Below, piece by piece: positions 8,536 to 18,532 of a stretch of DNA of 64,000 nt. The DNA lies in contig ONJB01000004.1 of NCBI GenBank assembly GCA_900318015.1, positions 209,354 to 273,353 of the forward strand, in the 5' to 3' direction. The stretch is from an uncultured Bacteroidales bacterium (GTDB lineage Bacteria > Bacteroidota > Bacteroidia > Bacteroidales > UBA932). Position 1 is the first letter of the stretch; every line of letters begins with the position of its first letter. The notes under the pieces were generated by a model. The model made no database searches and was not told where the DNA came from. It was given only the letters and a program-made list of their open reading frames with translations. A program made the translations under genes and the position numbers.

Positions 8536-9352
8536 CTTTTCCGCCGAGGCGGAAGAGAGCGTCCCACCAGCGGGCGGGAAGGATCGTGTGCAGGAAGACG
8601 AGGGTGCCGGCGCCGAAGCCGACGCGGTAGCGGGCGCGCGGGCGGCGGCTGTTCACGGCCCTGGAGATGGCGCGGGCCACGACCGCGGGCTTCGAGAGAA
8701 GACGCATGGAATAGGCCTTGCGCATCGTTTCCGCCTCGCGGAGTCCCTCCGCTTCATAGGGCGTCCCTTTCGAAGATTCGGCCAGATGGTCTGCGGCGAT
8801 GAGGCCCCAGTTGGTCTGGATGCCACCCGGCTCGATCATGGACACATCGATGCCGAAAGGTTTCAATTCCATCCGGAGCGCATCGCTGAGCGCCTCTACG
8901 GAATACTTGGACACATGGTACCATCCGCCGAAATACAGGACGGTCTTTCCCGCCACGGAGGAGGTGTTGACGATGCGGCCGCTCCCCTGCTCCCGCATGG
9001 ACGGAAGCACCAGCTGGCACAGGCGGGCGAGGCCGAACACGTTCACTTCCAGCTGCCGGCGGGCCTCCTCCATCGACACATTCTCGATGGCGCCGAAGTA
9101 GCCGTATCCGGCATTGTTCACAAGGACGTCGATGCGGCCTTCCGCCGCCAGGACGGTCCGGACACCCGCCTCCATGGAGGCCTCATCCGTCACGTCCATC
9201 TGCAGCGGGACCACGCCGCATTCCTTGAGTGGCTCCATGCGCTCCACGCGCCGGGCCGCCGCATACACGCGGTGCCCTTGCCGCGCAAGCGTCGCAGCGG
9301 CATCGAACCCGATGCCGCTGCTCGCGCCTGTGATCAAGATGACCTTTGTCAT
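8525..9352 (-). CDS. Short-chain dehydrogenase/reductase
   Basis: A classical SDR of 275 residues: cofactor motif TGASSGIG near the N-terminus, VLVNNAGYGYFG, the catalytic Ser in NTSSVAGK and the Y-x-x-x-K pair in YHVSKYSVEAL. The C-terminal region is hydrophobic and basic, as in the DHRS/retinol-dehydrogenase-like branch. Substrate is unknown. It begins 20 nt after the stop of the broken GH3 gene, and its ATG falls inside a dispersed short repeat (9349-9372). Confidence 0.9.
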   Translation of the reverse strand: MTKVILITGASSGIGFDAAATLARQGHRVYAAARRVERMEPLKECGVVPLQMDVTDEASMEAGVRTVLAAEGRIDVLVNNAGYGYFGAIENVSMEEARRQLEVNVFGLARLCQLVLPSMREQGSGRIVNTSSVAGKTVLYFGGWYHVSKYSVEALSDALRMELKPFGIDVSMIEPGGIQTNWGLIAADHLAESSKGTPYEAEGLREAETMRKAYSMRLLSKPAVVARAISRAVNSRRPRARYRVGFGAGTLVFLHTILPARWWDALFRLGGKVKF

Positions 9353-9372
9353 TTCGAGCGAAGTCGAGAAAC
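9349..9372. repeat. Dispersed short repeat, variant TCATTTCGAGCGAAGTCGAG
   Basis: This is a variant of the motif also present at 13233-13260 and 51349-51376 (GTCATTCCGAGCGAAGCGAAGGAATC type). Here it fills the 20-nt gap between the broken GH3 gene and the SDR gene, and read on the minus strand it contributes the SDR start codon region. Similar short repeats occur in intergenic regions of many bacterial genomes. Confidence 0.6.
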
Positions 9373-11614
9373 CTATTTCCTGAAACGGAACCGCTTCGAC
9401 CGCACCTGGTCGGAACTGCCGCCGTAGAGCAGCTCATACTTGCCCGGAAGCGGGACCATGTCCTGCTTTTCTTCCGACCACCAGAGGAAGGTCTCATCCT
9501 CGAGCGGGATGCACACCTTGACGGTCTTCCCGGCCGGGATGGTCACGCGGCGGAATGCGCGGAGGGTCTTGACGGGGCCGTTCGGATCGTCCTTGCGGCG
9601 GACATAGACCTGGACCACCTCGGTGGCCTCGCGCTTGCCGGTGTTCTTCACCGGGATGATGAGCGAGTTGTTCTTCACTTTCGCCCGCTTGTAGCGGAAC
9701 GTCGTGTAGCTGAGGCCGTAACCGAACGGATACAGGGGCTTTCCCTGGAAGTAACGGTAGGTGTGGCCCTTCATGTCGTAGTTCTCGAAATCGGGCAGGT
9801 CATCCACGCTGCGATAGAAGGTGACGGGCAACTTGCCGGAAGGGGCCACGTCGCCGAAGAGGACGTCCGTGATAGCGAGACCGCCCTCCTCGCCCGGATA
9901 CCAGGCCTGGAGGATGGCTTCACAGGTCTCGGTCTCCGGGACAAGGCCGATGGCGCAGCCGGAAAAGTTCACGAGAATGACCTTCTTTCCGGCGTCGTGC
10001 AGCGCCTTGATGAGGTCGCGCTGCACCTGCGGAAGCTCGATGTCCGTCCGGTCGCCACCCTTGAAGCCGGGCAGCTGCACCGGCATCTCCTCGCCTTCCA
10101 GGCGGGGCGAGATGCCGCCCGCGAAGATCACGACGTCGATGTCCTTGAGGCTCTCGAGGACGGCATTGACATCCAGGGCCGGGAGGAAGTCCTTCTGCCG
10201 CTCATCCTGGCGGCGGATGTAGTTCTGGACATCCTGGACGCCGATGGCGTACTGCTTCGCAACGGCCTCCAGTTCGGCGCCGGTCAGGTGGCGGGCCTTC
10301 TCCAGCGGGTTGTTGGGATCGGGCTTCGGCATGAACTCATTCGAAATCAGGCCGCAACCGCGGACGTACTGGATGCCGGGAATCCGCTCCTTGAGGGCCT
10401 GGTACAGGGTGACCGTCCGGTTCGGGACGGGATTGTAGTTACCCCACTGCATCTTCGCGTCATCGCCGTTGGGGCCCACCAGCGCGATCCGCGCATCGGG
10501 CGCCAGCGGCAGGATGCCGCCCTTGTTCTGCAGGAGAACCATCGTCTCCTGCGCCATCTTCCGGGAAAGGGCGAGGTGCTCCTCTCCTTCCACGATGGAA
10601 GCGGGGAGGTCGTCCCAGAGGGAGATGTCGTCCATTTCGCCCAGGCGGTAACGGGCCGCAAACAGGCGGATCAGGTTCCGGTCCAGGTCCTTCTCGTCCA
10701 GCAGGCCGCGTTCGACGGCCTCCGGGATGTGGCGATACGTTCCGCCGCACTCGGTATCCACGCCGGAGTGGATGGCCAAAGCCGCCGCTGCGGCGACGTC
10801 GGGCACGTATTCGTGGTGGTTCTTGCGGTAGAAATCGTCGACGGCGCCGCAGTCGGAGGTGATGATGCCCTTGTAGCCCCATTCACCGCGCAGGATCTTG
10901 TTGATGAGCTCGTCGGAGGCGCCGCAGGGAACGCCGCGGAAGATCGGCCTTGACCACCAGGTCCTTGAAAGCCGGGAGGTAAGTCTCGCGGAGGTCGCGT
11001 TCGGAGACGACGGCGTCATAGCTGTGGCGGTTCCATTCCGGGCCGGAGTGGACGGCGTAATGCTTCGCGCAGGCGTGGGCCTTCAGGACCGGGGAATCCG
11101 ACGGACCCTGCAGGCCGCGGACGACGGCCATGCCCAGCTGGCCTGTCAGGTACGGGTCCTCGCCGTAGGTTTCCATGCCCCGTCCCCAGCGCGGGTCGCG
11201 GAATATGTTGATGTTCGGCGTCCAGAAGGTGACGCCCTGGTACTGCCGCACCTGGCCCGTCTCCTTGGCCTGGTTGTACTTCACCCGGGCCTCGTCGCTG
11301 ACGGCCGTGAAGACCTCGTACACGAGGGGTTCATCGAAGGAGGCGGCCATGCCGATGGGCTGCGGGAACACCGTGGCGGCTCCATTGCGGGCCACCCCGT
11401 GCAAGGCCTCGCTCCACCAGTTGTAGGCCTTGATGCCCAGGGCGGGCACCGCAGCCGACGAATTCATGGACAGGGACATCTTTTCCTCCAGGGTCAGGCG
11501 GGACACGAGGTCCGCCGCCCGCTCTTCGGGCGAAAGGGAACGGTCTTTGTAGGGTTGAGCCGACAGGGCGGCTGTCATGGTGCAGAGCATCAGGATCGTG
11601 GTCAGTCGTTTCAT
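9373..11614 (-). pseudogene. GH3 glycoside hydrolase (beta-xylosidase-like) broken by a frameshifting deletion
   Basis: Two adjacent minus-strand frames encode the two halves of one GH3 enzyme. The first (from ATG 11614, MKRLTTILMLC signal peptide cleaved after SAQ) holds NWWSEALHGVARNG, FRDPRWGRGMETYGEDPYL and KHYAVHSGPEWNRHSYDA, and stays on track to AFKDLVVKAD near 10948. The second resumes at FRGVPCGASDEL and contains the nucleophile segment GIITSDCGAVDDFY, the second domain and a fibronectin-like end (stop at 9373). About ten residues expected between the halves (the M-C-A-Y-N substrate-site motif of the family) are missing, consistent with loss of 3n+2 nt. Either the gene is dead or this is a sequencing or assembly error; without the lesion it would be about 750-760 residues. 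The domain order resembles xylan 1,4-beta-xylosidases with a reduced PA14 insertion. Confidence 0.85.
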
Positions 11615-11651
11615 TATCAGGCAGATATCGTTGTTGGCAAGGTTAGTTTTA

Positions 11652-11659
11652 CAAAAATA
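11652..11659 (-). promoter_or_regulatory. -7 box (TATTTTTG) upstream of the broken GH3 gene
   Basis: An exact TAnnTTTG match on the minus strand, 37 nt upstream of the ATG at 11614. It is back to back with the plus-strand box at 11693-11700. Confidence 0.55.
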
Positions 11660-11692
11660 AGAAAAACGGACGGAATAAAAAGGGAATTTCCG

Positions 11693-11700
11693 TAAATTTG
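11693..11700 (+). promoter_or_regulatory. -7 box (TAAATTTG) upstream of the flippase gene
   Basis: An exact TAnnTTTG match ending 8 nt before the ATG at 11709. The transcript would have almost no leader. No TTTG is seen at the -33 position. Confidence 0.6.
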
Positions 11701-11708
11701 TAGTTGCT

Positions 11709-13202
11709 ATGGCAGACATGAAAACCCTGGCCAAGGATACGGCCATCTATGGACTCAGCAGCATCATCGGGCGGTTCCTGAACTACCTGCTCGTTCCCCT
11801 CTATACCTACAAGATCGCGGCGGCCAGCGGCGGCTACGGGGTCATCACGAACCTGTACGCGTACACCGCCCTCCTGCTGGTCATCCTGACCTACGGGATG
11901 GAGACGACCTTCTTCCGCTTCGCGAACAAGGAGGGCGAGGACCCGAAGCTGGTGTACTCCTCCATCCTCCGGATGGTCGGCCTCACCTCGCTCGTGTTCA
12001 TCGGCCTGGTGTTCGCCTTCATCGGCCCGATCTCCTCGGCCATGGGCTATCCGGAGCATCCGTCCTACATTTGGTCGCTCGCCATCGTGGTGGCCCTGGA
12101 CGCCTTCCAGGCCATCCTGTTCTCCTACCTGCGGTACCAGAAACGGCCTTTGAAGTTCGCCGCGCTGAAACTGTTGTTCATCGGCCTGAACATCGCCCTG
12201 AACCTGGTGTACTTCGTCCTGCTTCCCAAGCTGTACGACGGGAATCCGGCCGTGTGGGGCAAGCTGTACGACCCCGGGGTCGGTGTCGGTTACGTCTTCT
12301 ATATCAACCTGTTCTGCACTTCCCTCGTCACTTTCTTCTTCGCAAAGGAACTGAAGGGAATCGGCTATGGCTTCGACTGGAACCTGTGCAAGCGGATGCT
12401 CTCCTACAGCTGGCCCATCCTGGTGCTCGGCATCGCCGGCATCCTGAACCAGACGGCCGACAAGATCCTCTTCCCGAAGGTCTATCCCGGGGCCGATGCG
12501 AACGTCCAGCTGGGCATCTACGGGGCCGTCGTGAAGATCGCCATGATCATGGCGCTCATCACGCAGGCCTTCCGCTACGCCTACGAGCCGTTCGTGTTCG
12601 GCAACTCCCGCGAGAAGGACAACAAGGAAACCTATGCGAAGGGCATGAAATACTTCGTCATCTTCACGCTGCTGGCCTTCCTGTGCGTGATGGCTTACAT
12701 GAACGTTCTCCGCTATATCATCAAGAGCGACTACTGGGACGGCCTGAAGGTGGTCCCGATCGTGATGGCGGCGGAGATGATGATGGGCATCTATTTCAAC
12801 CTGTCCTTCTGGTACAAGCTCACGGACAAGACCATCTGGGGCGCCATCTTCTCCGGCATCGGCTGCGCCGTCCTCATCGGCATCAACGTCCTCCTGGTCC
12901 CGAAATACGGCTACATGGCCTGCGCCTGGGGCGGTTTCGCCGGCTACGGCGTGGCGATGCTGCTGTCCTATTTCGTGGGACAGAAGTACTATCCCATCGA
13001 CTATCCCATCAAGGACATGCTCGTCTATACGCTCCTGGCGGCGGTGCTTTTCGTGGGCATCACCTACTCCAACAAGCTTCTCGGCTTCTGGCCGGCCATC
13101 CTCGTGAACACGGTCCTGGTCGTCGTCTTCCTCGCCTACATCGTGAAGAAGGACCTGCCGCTGGCGGAAATCCCCGTGATCGGGAAATACTTCAAGAAAT
13201 AA
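11709..13202 (+). CDS. Polysaccharide flippase (MATE/Wzx-type, MOP superfamily)
   Basis: This 497-residue integral membrane protein has about 12-14 hydrophobic segments throughout. The N-terminus (DTAIYGLSSIIGRFLNYLLVPLYTY) is the typical opening of Wzx-like lipopolysaccharide/teichoic-acid flippases: an amphipathic start, then a helix with a conserved Arg. It would move lipid-linked oligosaccharide across the inner membrane for O-antigen, capsule or glycoprotein assembly. No glycosyltransferases lie next to it, so its substrate is unknown; manC about 10 kb away could supply GDP-mannose for the same pathway, but that is only suggestive. A strong terminator follows. Confidence 0.88.
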   Translation: MADMKTLAKDTAIYGLSSIIGRFLNYLLVPLYTYKIAAASGGYGVITNLYAYTALLLVILTYGMETTFFRFANKEGEDPKLVYSSILRMVGLTSLVFIGLVFAFIGPISSAMGYPEHPSYIWSLAIVVALDAFQAILFSYLRYQKRPLKFAALKLLFIGLNIALNLVYFVLLPKLYDGNPAVWGKLYDPGVGVGYVFYINLFCTSLVTFFFAKELKGIGYGFDWNLCKRMLSYSWPILVLGIAGILNQTADKILFPKVYPGADANVQLGIYGAVVKIAMIMALITQAFRYAYEPFVFGNSREKDNKETYAKGMKYFVIFTLLAFLCVMAYMNVLRYIIKSDYWDGLKVVPIVMAAEMMMGIYFNLSFWYKLTDKTIWGAIFSGIGCAVLIGINVLLVPKYGYMACAWGGFAGYGVAMLLSYFVGQKYYPIDYPIKDMLVYTLLAAVLFVGITYSNKLLGFWPAILVNTVLVVVFLAYIVKKDLPLAEIPVIGKYFKK

Positions 13203-13205
13203 CAG

Positions 13206-13230
13206 AAGCCCGGTCCGCCGGGCTTTTTTC
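13206..13230 (+). terminator. Rho-independent terminator of the flippase gene
   Basis: AAGCCCGG-TCCG-CCGGGCTT forms a perfect 8-bp stem with a 4-nt loop followed by a T run, 3 nt after the stop codon. Confidence 0.93.
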
Positions 13231-13232
13231 TT

Positions 13233-13260
13233 GTCATTCCGTGCGAAGCGAAGGAATCTT
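13233..13260. repeat. Dispersed short repeat, GTCATTCCGTGCGAAGCGAA type
   Basis: Nearly identical to 51349-51376 (one substitution over 28 nt) and related to 9349-9372. The ends ATTCC/GGAAT are inverted. It sits between the flippase terminator and the hut promoter. Confidence 0.7.
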
Positions 13261-13291
13261 GTTACAATTTAAAAACAAATTGCTATCTTTG
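13258..13291 (+). promoter_or_regulatory. Promoter of the hut operon
   Basis: TATCTTTG (13284-13291) is an exact -7 box 25 nt before the ftcD start. CTTG (13258-13261), the end of the dispersed repeat, is the best -33 candidate at a 22-nt spacing. Confidence 0.7.
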
Positions 13292-13316
13292 AAAGATAAA
13301 CTGATAACCTTTTTCT

Positions 13317-15023
13317 ATGAAAAGAATCATCGAATGCGTGCCCAACTATAGCGAAGGGCGGGACAAGTCGGTCATCGACGCCATCGTGGCGGCGATTGCC
13401 GCGGTGGAAGGCGTGAAGGTGCTGGACGTGGATCCCGGCGAGGCGACGAACCGGACGGTCGTAACCTTCGTGGGCGAGCCGGAGCCAGTCGTCGAAGCCG
13501 CTTTCCGGGGCGCGGCGAAAGCCCAGGAACTGATCGACATGCGCCAGCATCACGGCGCGCACCCGCGCAGCGGAGCCACCGACGTGCTGCCGCTCATCCC
13601 GGTGTCCGGGATTACGCTGGAAGAATGCGCTGCGCTGGCCCGCGGGCTGGCGGAGCGGATGTATAAGGAACTGGGCATCCCGTGCTACTGCTACGAGGCC
13701 GCGGCCTTCAAGCCGGAAAGGCGGAACCTGGCGGTGTGCCGGGCGGGCGAATACGAGGCCCTGCCCGAGAAGATGGCCGATCCGGCCCGCAAGCCGGACT
13801 TCGGCGGCGCGTGGGACGAAGTCGCCGCCCGCGCCGGCGCCACCAACGTGGGCGCCCGCAACTTCCTCATCGCGGTCAATTACAACCTGAACACCACCTC
13901 CACCCGCCGCGCGATGGCCGTCGCCTTCGACGTGCGCGAGAAGGGCCGCAAGGCCCGCGAGGGCGGCTCCCTCACCGGCAAGCTGCTGAAGGATGAGAAG
14001 GGCGAGCAGATCTGGATTCCCGGCACGCTGAAGGGCTGCAAGGCCATCGGCTGGTACATCGACGAATACGGCATCGCGCAGGTGTCGATGAATATTACCG
14101 ACACCGACACGGTGCCCCTGCACGTCGCCTACGAGGAAGTGTGCCGCGCCGCGGCCGCCCGCGGGCTCAAGGTCACCGGCGTGGAAATCGTCGGCCTGGT
14201 CCCGAAGCGCGTCCTGATCGACGCCGGCAAGTTCTACCTGGCCAAGCAGCAGCGGTCCCTGGGCATTTCCGAGGAGGAAATCCTCAAGATCGCCGTCAAG
14301 TCGATGTCCCTGGACGACCTCAAGCCCTTCAACCCGAAGGAGAAGGTCATCGAATACCTGATGGAGGACGAGGCCGAACTCGCGGTCCGCGAGAAGCTCG
14401 TCCGGATGTCCGTCAAGGGCTTCGCCGCCGAGACGGCCTCCGAGTCCCCCGCCCCGGGCGGCGGGTCGATATCGGCCTATATGGGCGCGCTCGGCGCCGC
14501 CCTCGCCACGATGGTCGCGAACCTGTCCTCGCACAAGCGCGGCTGGGACGACCGCTGGAAGGAATTCTCCGACGTCGCCGAAAAGGGCCAGGCCCTGATG
14601 GCGGAACTCCTCGCCCTGGTCGACGAGGACACGGCCGCCTTCAACCGCATCATGGACTGCTTCTCCATGCCGAAGGGCACGCCCGAGGAGAAGGCCGCCC
14701 GCGCCGCCGCGCTCGAAGAGGCGACGCTCTACGCCGCCTCCGTGCCCCTGAAGACGATGGAAGCGGCCCTAAAGGCCCTCCCGCTGGCGCTGGAGATGGC
14801 GCAGAAGGGCAACCCGGCATCGGCCTCCGATGCGGGCGTCGCGGCCCTCGCCGCCGTCGCCGGCATCCGCGGCGCCGCCCTCAACGTCCGCATCAACGCC
14901 GCCGGCCTCACGGACAAAACGCCCGCCGAACCGCTCCTGAAGCGCGCCGACGCCATCGTCTCCGAAGCCCTTGCCCTGCAGGACCAGGTGCTCGCCGAAG
15001 TGAACAAGCATATCGAAGCCTGA
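13317..15023 (+). CDS. ftcD: Glutamate formimidoyltransferase-cyclodeaminase fusion
   Basis: A bifunctional folate enzyme: it passes the formimino group of N-formiminoglutamate to tetrahydrofolate, then removes ammonia to give 5,10-methenyl-THF. The N-terminal half begins IIECVPNYSEGRD and has HHGAHPRSGATDVLPLIP, the transferase core. After about residue 370 the cyclodeaminase domain follows, with SPAPGGGSISAYMGALGAAL and an all-helical end. The 568-residue length matches the complete two-domain form. It is the first gene of the hut operon; the product of HutH/HutU/HutI chemistry is its substrate. The next gene starts 3 nt after its stop codon. Confidence 0.95.
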   Translation: MKRIIECVPNYSEGRDKSVIDAIVAAIAAVEGVKVLDVDPGEATNRTVVTFVGEPEPVVEAAFRGAAKAQELIDMRQHHGAHPRSGATDVLPLIPVSGITLEECAALARGLAERMYKELGIPCYCYEAAAFKPERRNLAVCRAGEYEALPEKMADPARKPDFGGAWDEVAARAGATNVGARNFLIAVNYNLNTTSTRRAMAVAFDVREKGRKAREGGSLTGKLLKDEKGEQIWIPGTLKGCKAIGWYIDEYGIAQVSMNITDTDTVPLHVAYEEVCRAAAARGLKVTGVEIVGLVPKRVLIDAGKFYLAKQQRSLGISEEEILKIAVKSMSLDDLKPFNPKEKVIEYLMEDEAELAVREKLVRMSVKGFAAETASESPAPGGGSISAYMGALGAALATMVANLSSHKRGWDDRWKEFSDVAEKGQALMAELLALVDEDTAAFNRIMDCFSMPKGTPEEKAARAAALEEATLYAASVPLKTMEAALKALPLALEMAQKGNPASASDAGVAALAAVAGIRGAALNVRINAAGLTDKTPAEPLLKRADAIVSEALALQDQVLAEVNKHIEA

Positions 15024-15026
15024 ACT

Positions 15027-17048
15027 ATGAACAGATTCCAAGAAGAGATTTTAGCGGGCATTCCGGCGGAGCTGCCGGAGGTGAAACCGTATGATCCGGA
15101 GATCAACCACGCCCCCAAGCGGAAGGATATCCTGACCGACGAGGAAAAGGTACTGGCGCTGAAGAATGCGCTGCGCTATTTCCCGGCCAAGCATCACGCC
15201 GTGCTGGCGAAGGAGTTCGCCGAGGAGCTGCACAAGTACGGCCGCATCTACATGTACCGTTTCCGCCCGTCCTATGAGATGTATGCCAGGCCCATCGACG
15301 AGTACCCGGCCAAGAGCCGGCAGGCGGCGGCCATCATGGCGATGATCCAGAACAACCTGGACCCGCGCGTGGCCCAGCATCCGCACGAACTCATCATCTA
15401 CGGCGGCAACGGCGCCATCTTCCAGAACTGGGCGCAGTACCGCCTCGTGATGCAGTACCTCGCCACGATGACGGACGAGCAGACGCTCGTGATGTATTCC
15501 GGCCATCCGCTGGGTCTCTTCCCCAGCCACAAGGACGCCCCGCGGGTGATCGTCACCAACGGCATGGTCATCCCGAACTACTCGAAGCCCGACCACTGGG
15601 AAAAGTTCAACGCCCTCGGCGTAAGCCAGTACGGCCAGATGACGGCCGGCTCCTACATGTACATCGGCCCCCAGGGCATCGTCCACGGCACCACCATCAC
15701 GGTGATGAACGCCGCGCGGAAGCAGTTGAAGGCCAAAGGCCTCGACGGCGACGACCGCGGCGGGCTGCTGTTCGTGACGGCGGGCCTCGGCGGCATGTCC
15801 GGCGCCCAGCCGAAGGCGGGCAACATCGCCGGCGTGGTGAGCGTCACCGCCGAAATCAACCCCAAGGCCGCGGAAAAGCGCTACGCGCAGGGCTGGGTCG
15901 ACGAACTCCACACGGACCTGGACGAACTCATCCCTCGCATCCGCAAGGCGGTGGCCGCGAAGGAGGTCGTCTCCCTCGCCTACGTGGGCAACATCGTGGA
16001 CCTGTGGGAACGCCTCGCAGACGAAGGCATCCATGTAGACCTGGGCTCCGACCAGACTTCCCTCCACAACCCGTGGGCGGGCGGCTATTACCCTGTGGGC
16101 TACAGCCTCGAGGAATCCAAGAAGATGATGGCCGAGGAGCCGGAACGCTTCAAGGAGGCCGTCAAGGCGTCGCTGCGGCGCCACGTCGCCGCCGTGAACC
16201 GCCTCGCCAACCGGGGCATGTACTTCTTCGACTACGGCAACGCCTTCCTCCTGGAAAGCTCCCGCGCCGGGGCCGACGTCCTCAAGGCCGACGGTACCTT
16301 CCGGTATCCGTCCTATGTGCAGGACATCATGGGCCCGCTCTATTTCGACTACGGGTTCGGCCCGTTCCGCTGGGTGTGCATGAGCGAGAAGCCTGAGGAC
16401 CTCGCGAAGTCCGACGCCCTCGCCGTGAAGGTCCTCGGCGAAATCGCCGCCACGGCCCCCGAGGAGATCGCCGGCCAGATGCGCGACAACATCCACTGGA
16501 TCGAGGAAGCCGGCCGGAACCACCTTGTGGTGGGCTCCCAGGCCCGCATCCTCTATGCCGACTGCGAAGGCCGCACAAAGATTGCCCTCGCTTTCAACGA
16601 CGCCATCCGCAAAGGCGAAATCACCGCGCCCATCGTCCTGGGCCGCGACCACCACGACGTCTCCGGCACGGACTCCCCGTTCCGCGAGACGTCCAACATC
16701 TACGACGGCTCGCAGTTCACCGCCGACATGGCCGTCCAGAACGTCATCGGCGACGGCTTCCGCGGCGCTACGTGGGTGTCCATCCACAACGGCGGCGGCG
16801 TGGGCTGGGGCGAAGTCATCAACGGCGGCTTCGGCATGGTCATCGACGGCAGCGAAGATTCCGCCCGCCACATCCGTGAGATGCTGTTCTGGGACGTGAA
16901 CAACGGCATCGCCCGCCGCAGCTGGGCCCGGAACGAGGGCGCCCGCTTCGCCATCGAGCGCGAAATGGCCCGCACCCCCGGCCTCCGGGTCACCCTCCCG
17001 AACTTCGCCGACGAAACCCTTCTCCGCAAAACCCTGAACGAACTATGA
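15027..17048 (+). CDS. hutU: Urocanate hydratase
   Basis: It converts urocanate to 4-imidazolone-5-propanoate using tightly bound NAD+. Visible family segments are YGGNGAIFQNWAQYRLVMQY, MYSGHPLGLFPSHKDAPR, FVTAGLGGMSGAQPKAG, LGSDQTSLHNPWAGGYYPVG and, near the C-terminus, IHNGGGVGWGEVINGGFG. At 673 residues it is longer than the classical enzyme (about 560), with a longer N-terminal portion, a form I recall from Bacteroidota. Its stop overlaps the hutH start by 4 nt (ATGA), indicating translational coupling. Confidence 0.95.
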   Translation: MNRFQEEILAGIPAELPEVKPYDPEINHAPKRKDILTDEEKVLALKNALRYFPAKHHAVLAKEFAEELHKYGRIYMYRFRPSYEMYARPIDEYPAKSRQAAAIMAMIQNNLDPRVAQHPHELIIYGGNGAIFQNWAQYRLVMQYLATMTDEQTLVMYSGHPLGLFPSHKDAPRVIVTNGMVIPNYSKPDHWEKFNALGVSQYGQMTAGSYMYIGPQGIVHGTTITVMNAARKQLKAKGLDGDDRGGLLFVTAGLGGMSGAQPKAGNIAGVVSVTAEINPKAAEKRYAQGWVDELHTDLDELIPRIRKAVAAKEVVSLAYVGNIVDLWERLADEGIHVDLGSDQTSLHNPWAGGYYPVGYSLEESKKMMAEEPERFKEAVKASLRRHVAAVNRLANRGMYFFDYGNAFLLESSRAGADVLKADGTFRYPSYVQDIMGPLYFDYGFGPFRWVCMSEKPEDLAKSDALAVKVLGEIAATAPEEIAGQMRDNIHWIEEAGRNHLVVGSQARILYADCEGRTKIALAFNDAIRKGEITAPIVLGRDHHDVSGTDSPFRETSNIYDGSQFTADMAVQNVIGDGFRGATWVSIHNGGGVGWGEVINGGFGMVIDGSEDSARHIREMLFWDVNNGIARRSWARNEGARFAIEREMARTPGLRVTLPNFADETLLRKTLNEL

Positions 17049-18532
17049 TCCATACCATCTCCACCGGCCGCATCACCCTCGAGCGGCTGAAAGAAATCAT
17101 CGACAACCATGCCACCCTCGTCCTCTCGGAAGAGGCGAAGATGGCCATCCTCAAGTGCCGCCGCTACCTGGACGAGAAGATGAAAGACCCGGAGAAACCG
17201 ATGTACGGTATCACCACGGGCTTCGGTTCCCTCTATAATGTCACCATTCCGAAGGACGACCTTTCCCAGCTCCAGCATAACCTCGTGATGTCGCACGCCT
17301 GCGGCGCCGGCGAGACCGTCCGCCCGGAAATCGTGAAGCTGATGCTGTTCCTGAAGGCCCAGAGCCTGTCCTACGGCCATTCGGGCGCGCAGCTCATCAC
17401 GGTGCAGCGGCTCATCGACATGTTCAACGAGGATGTCCTCCCGGTCGTATACCAGCAGGGTTCCCTCGGCGCCTCCGGTGACCTCGCCCCCCTCGCCCAC
17501 CTGAGCCTCCCGCTCATCGGCATGGGCGAAGTCCTGTACAAGGGAGCGGTCCGCCCCGCCGTGGATGTATGGGCCGAAAAGGGCTGGGAGCCCATCCGCC
17601 TCCAGTCCAAGGAAGGCCTCGCGCTGCTGAACGGCACCCAGTTCATGAGCGCCCACGCGGTCTATTCCCTCCTCAAGAGCATGCGGCTTTCCGCCTGGGC
17701 GGACCGCATCGCCGCGATGTCCCTGGATGCCTATGACGGCCGCATCGAACCGTTCCTGCCGCTGACGCACCTCATCCGCCCCCACACGGGCCAGATCGAG
17801 ACCGGCAAGAAATTCATGTCCACCCTGGAAGGCAGCGAACTCATCCGCCGCCCCAAGGAGCACGTCCAGGACCCGTACAGCTTCCGCTGCATCCCGCAGG
17901 TCCACGGCGCCGTGAAGGACAACATCAACTACGTGAAGTCGGTGATCGAGAACGAGATCAACTCCGCGACGGACAATCCGAACATCTTCCCGGACGAGGA
18001 CATGATCATCTCCGCGGGCAACTTCCACGGCGAGCCCATCGCCATCCCGATGGACGCCCTCGCCATCGCGATGTCGGAACTCGCCAGCATCTCTGAAAGA
18101 CGCACTTACCAGCTCATCCACGGCCTTCGCGGCCTGCCCAAGTACCTGGTTGCCAACCCCGGCCTGAACAGCGGTTTCATGATTCCGCAGTACACGGCCG
18201 CGAACATCGTGAGCCAGAACAAGGGCCTCTGCTGGCCCGCCTCCTGCGACTCCATTCCCTCGTCGCAGGGCCAGGAGGACCACGTGAGCATGGGCTCGAA
18301 CTCCGCCACCAAGCTGGTCCGCGTCGTAGACAACACCGAAACCGTCCTGGCCATCGAACTCTTCAACGCCGCCCAGGCTCTCGAGTTCCGCCGCCCGGCG
18401 AAGACCTCCCCCATCCTGGAGCGCATCTTCGAAGACTACCGCAAGGTCGTCCCCTTCATCGACAACGACACCTACATGCACCCACTGATCGAAAAATCCG
18501 TCCAGTTCCTCCGTCAGGAGCAGTATCTATGA
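17045..18532 (+). CDS. hutH: Histidine ammonia-lyase
   Basis: First enzyme of histidine breakdown, releasing ammonia to give urocanate. The catalytic MIO prosthetic group forms from the Ala-Ser-Gly triad visible in GSLGASGDLAPLAHLSLP. TTGFGSLYN near residue 60, NGTQFM and QDPYSFRCIPQVHGA are further family landmarks. The 495-residue length is normal. Both ends overlap neighbours by 4 nt (ATGA), so hutU-hutH-hutI are translationally coupled. Confidence 0.96.
   Translation: MIHTISTGRITLERLKEIIDNHATLVLSEEAKMAILKCRRYLDEKMKDPEKPMYGITTGFGSLYNVTIPKDDLSQLQHNLVMSHACGAGETVRPEIVKLMLFLKAQSLSYGHSGAQLITVQRLIDMFNEDVLPVVYQQGSLGASGDLAPLAHLSLPLIGMGEVLYKGAVRPAVDVWAEKGWEPIRLQSKEGLALLNGTQFMSAHAVYSLLKSMRLSAWADRIAAMSLDAYDGRIEPFLPLTHLIRPHTGQIETGKKFMSTLEGSELIRRPKEHVQDPYSFRCIPQVHGAVKDNINYVKSVIENEINSATDNPNIFPDEDMIISAGNFHGEPIAIPMDALAIAMSELASISERRTYQLIHGLRGLPKYLVANPGLNSGFMIPQYTAANIVSQNKGLCWPASCDSIPSSQGQEDHVSMGSNSATKLVRVVDNTETVLAIELFNAAQALEFRRPAKTSPILERIFEDYRKVVPFIDNDTYMHPLIEKSVQFLRQEQYL

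Noticed and set aside
13233-13260. Dispersed GTCATTCC repeat as a promoter or regulator site
   Set aside because: The same 28-mer occurs at 51349 next to an unrelated operon, and similar repeats are widespread, so a mobile-repeat origin is more likely, although its edge may supply part of a -33 element.
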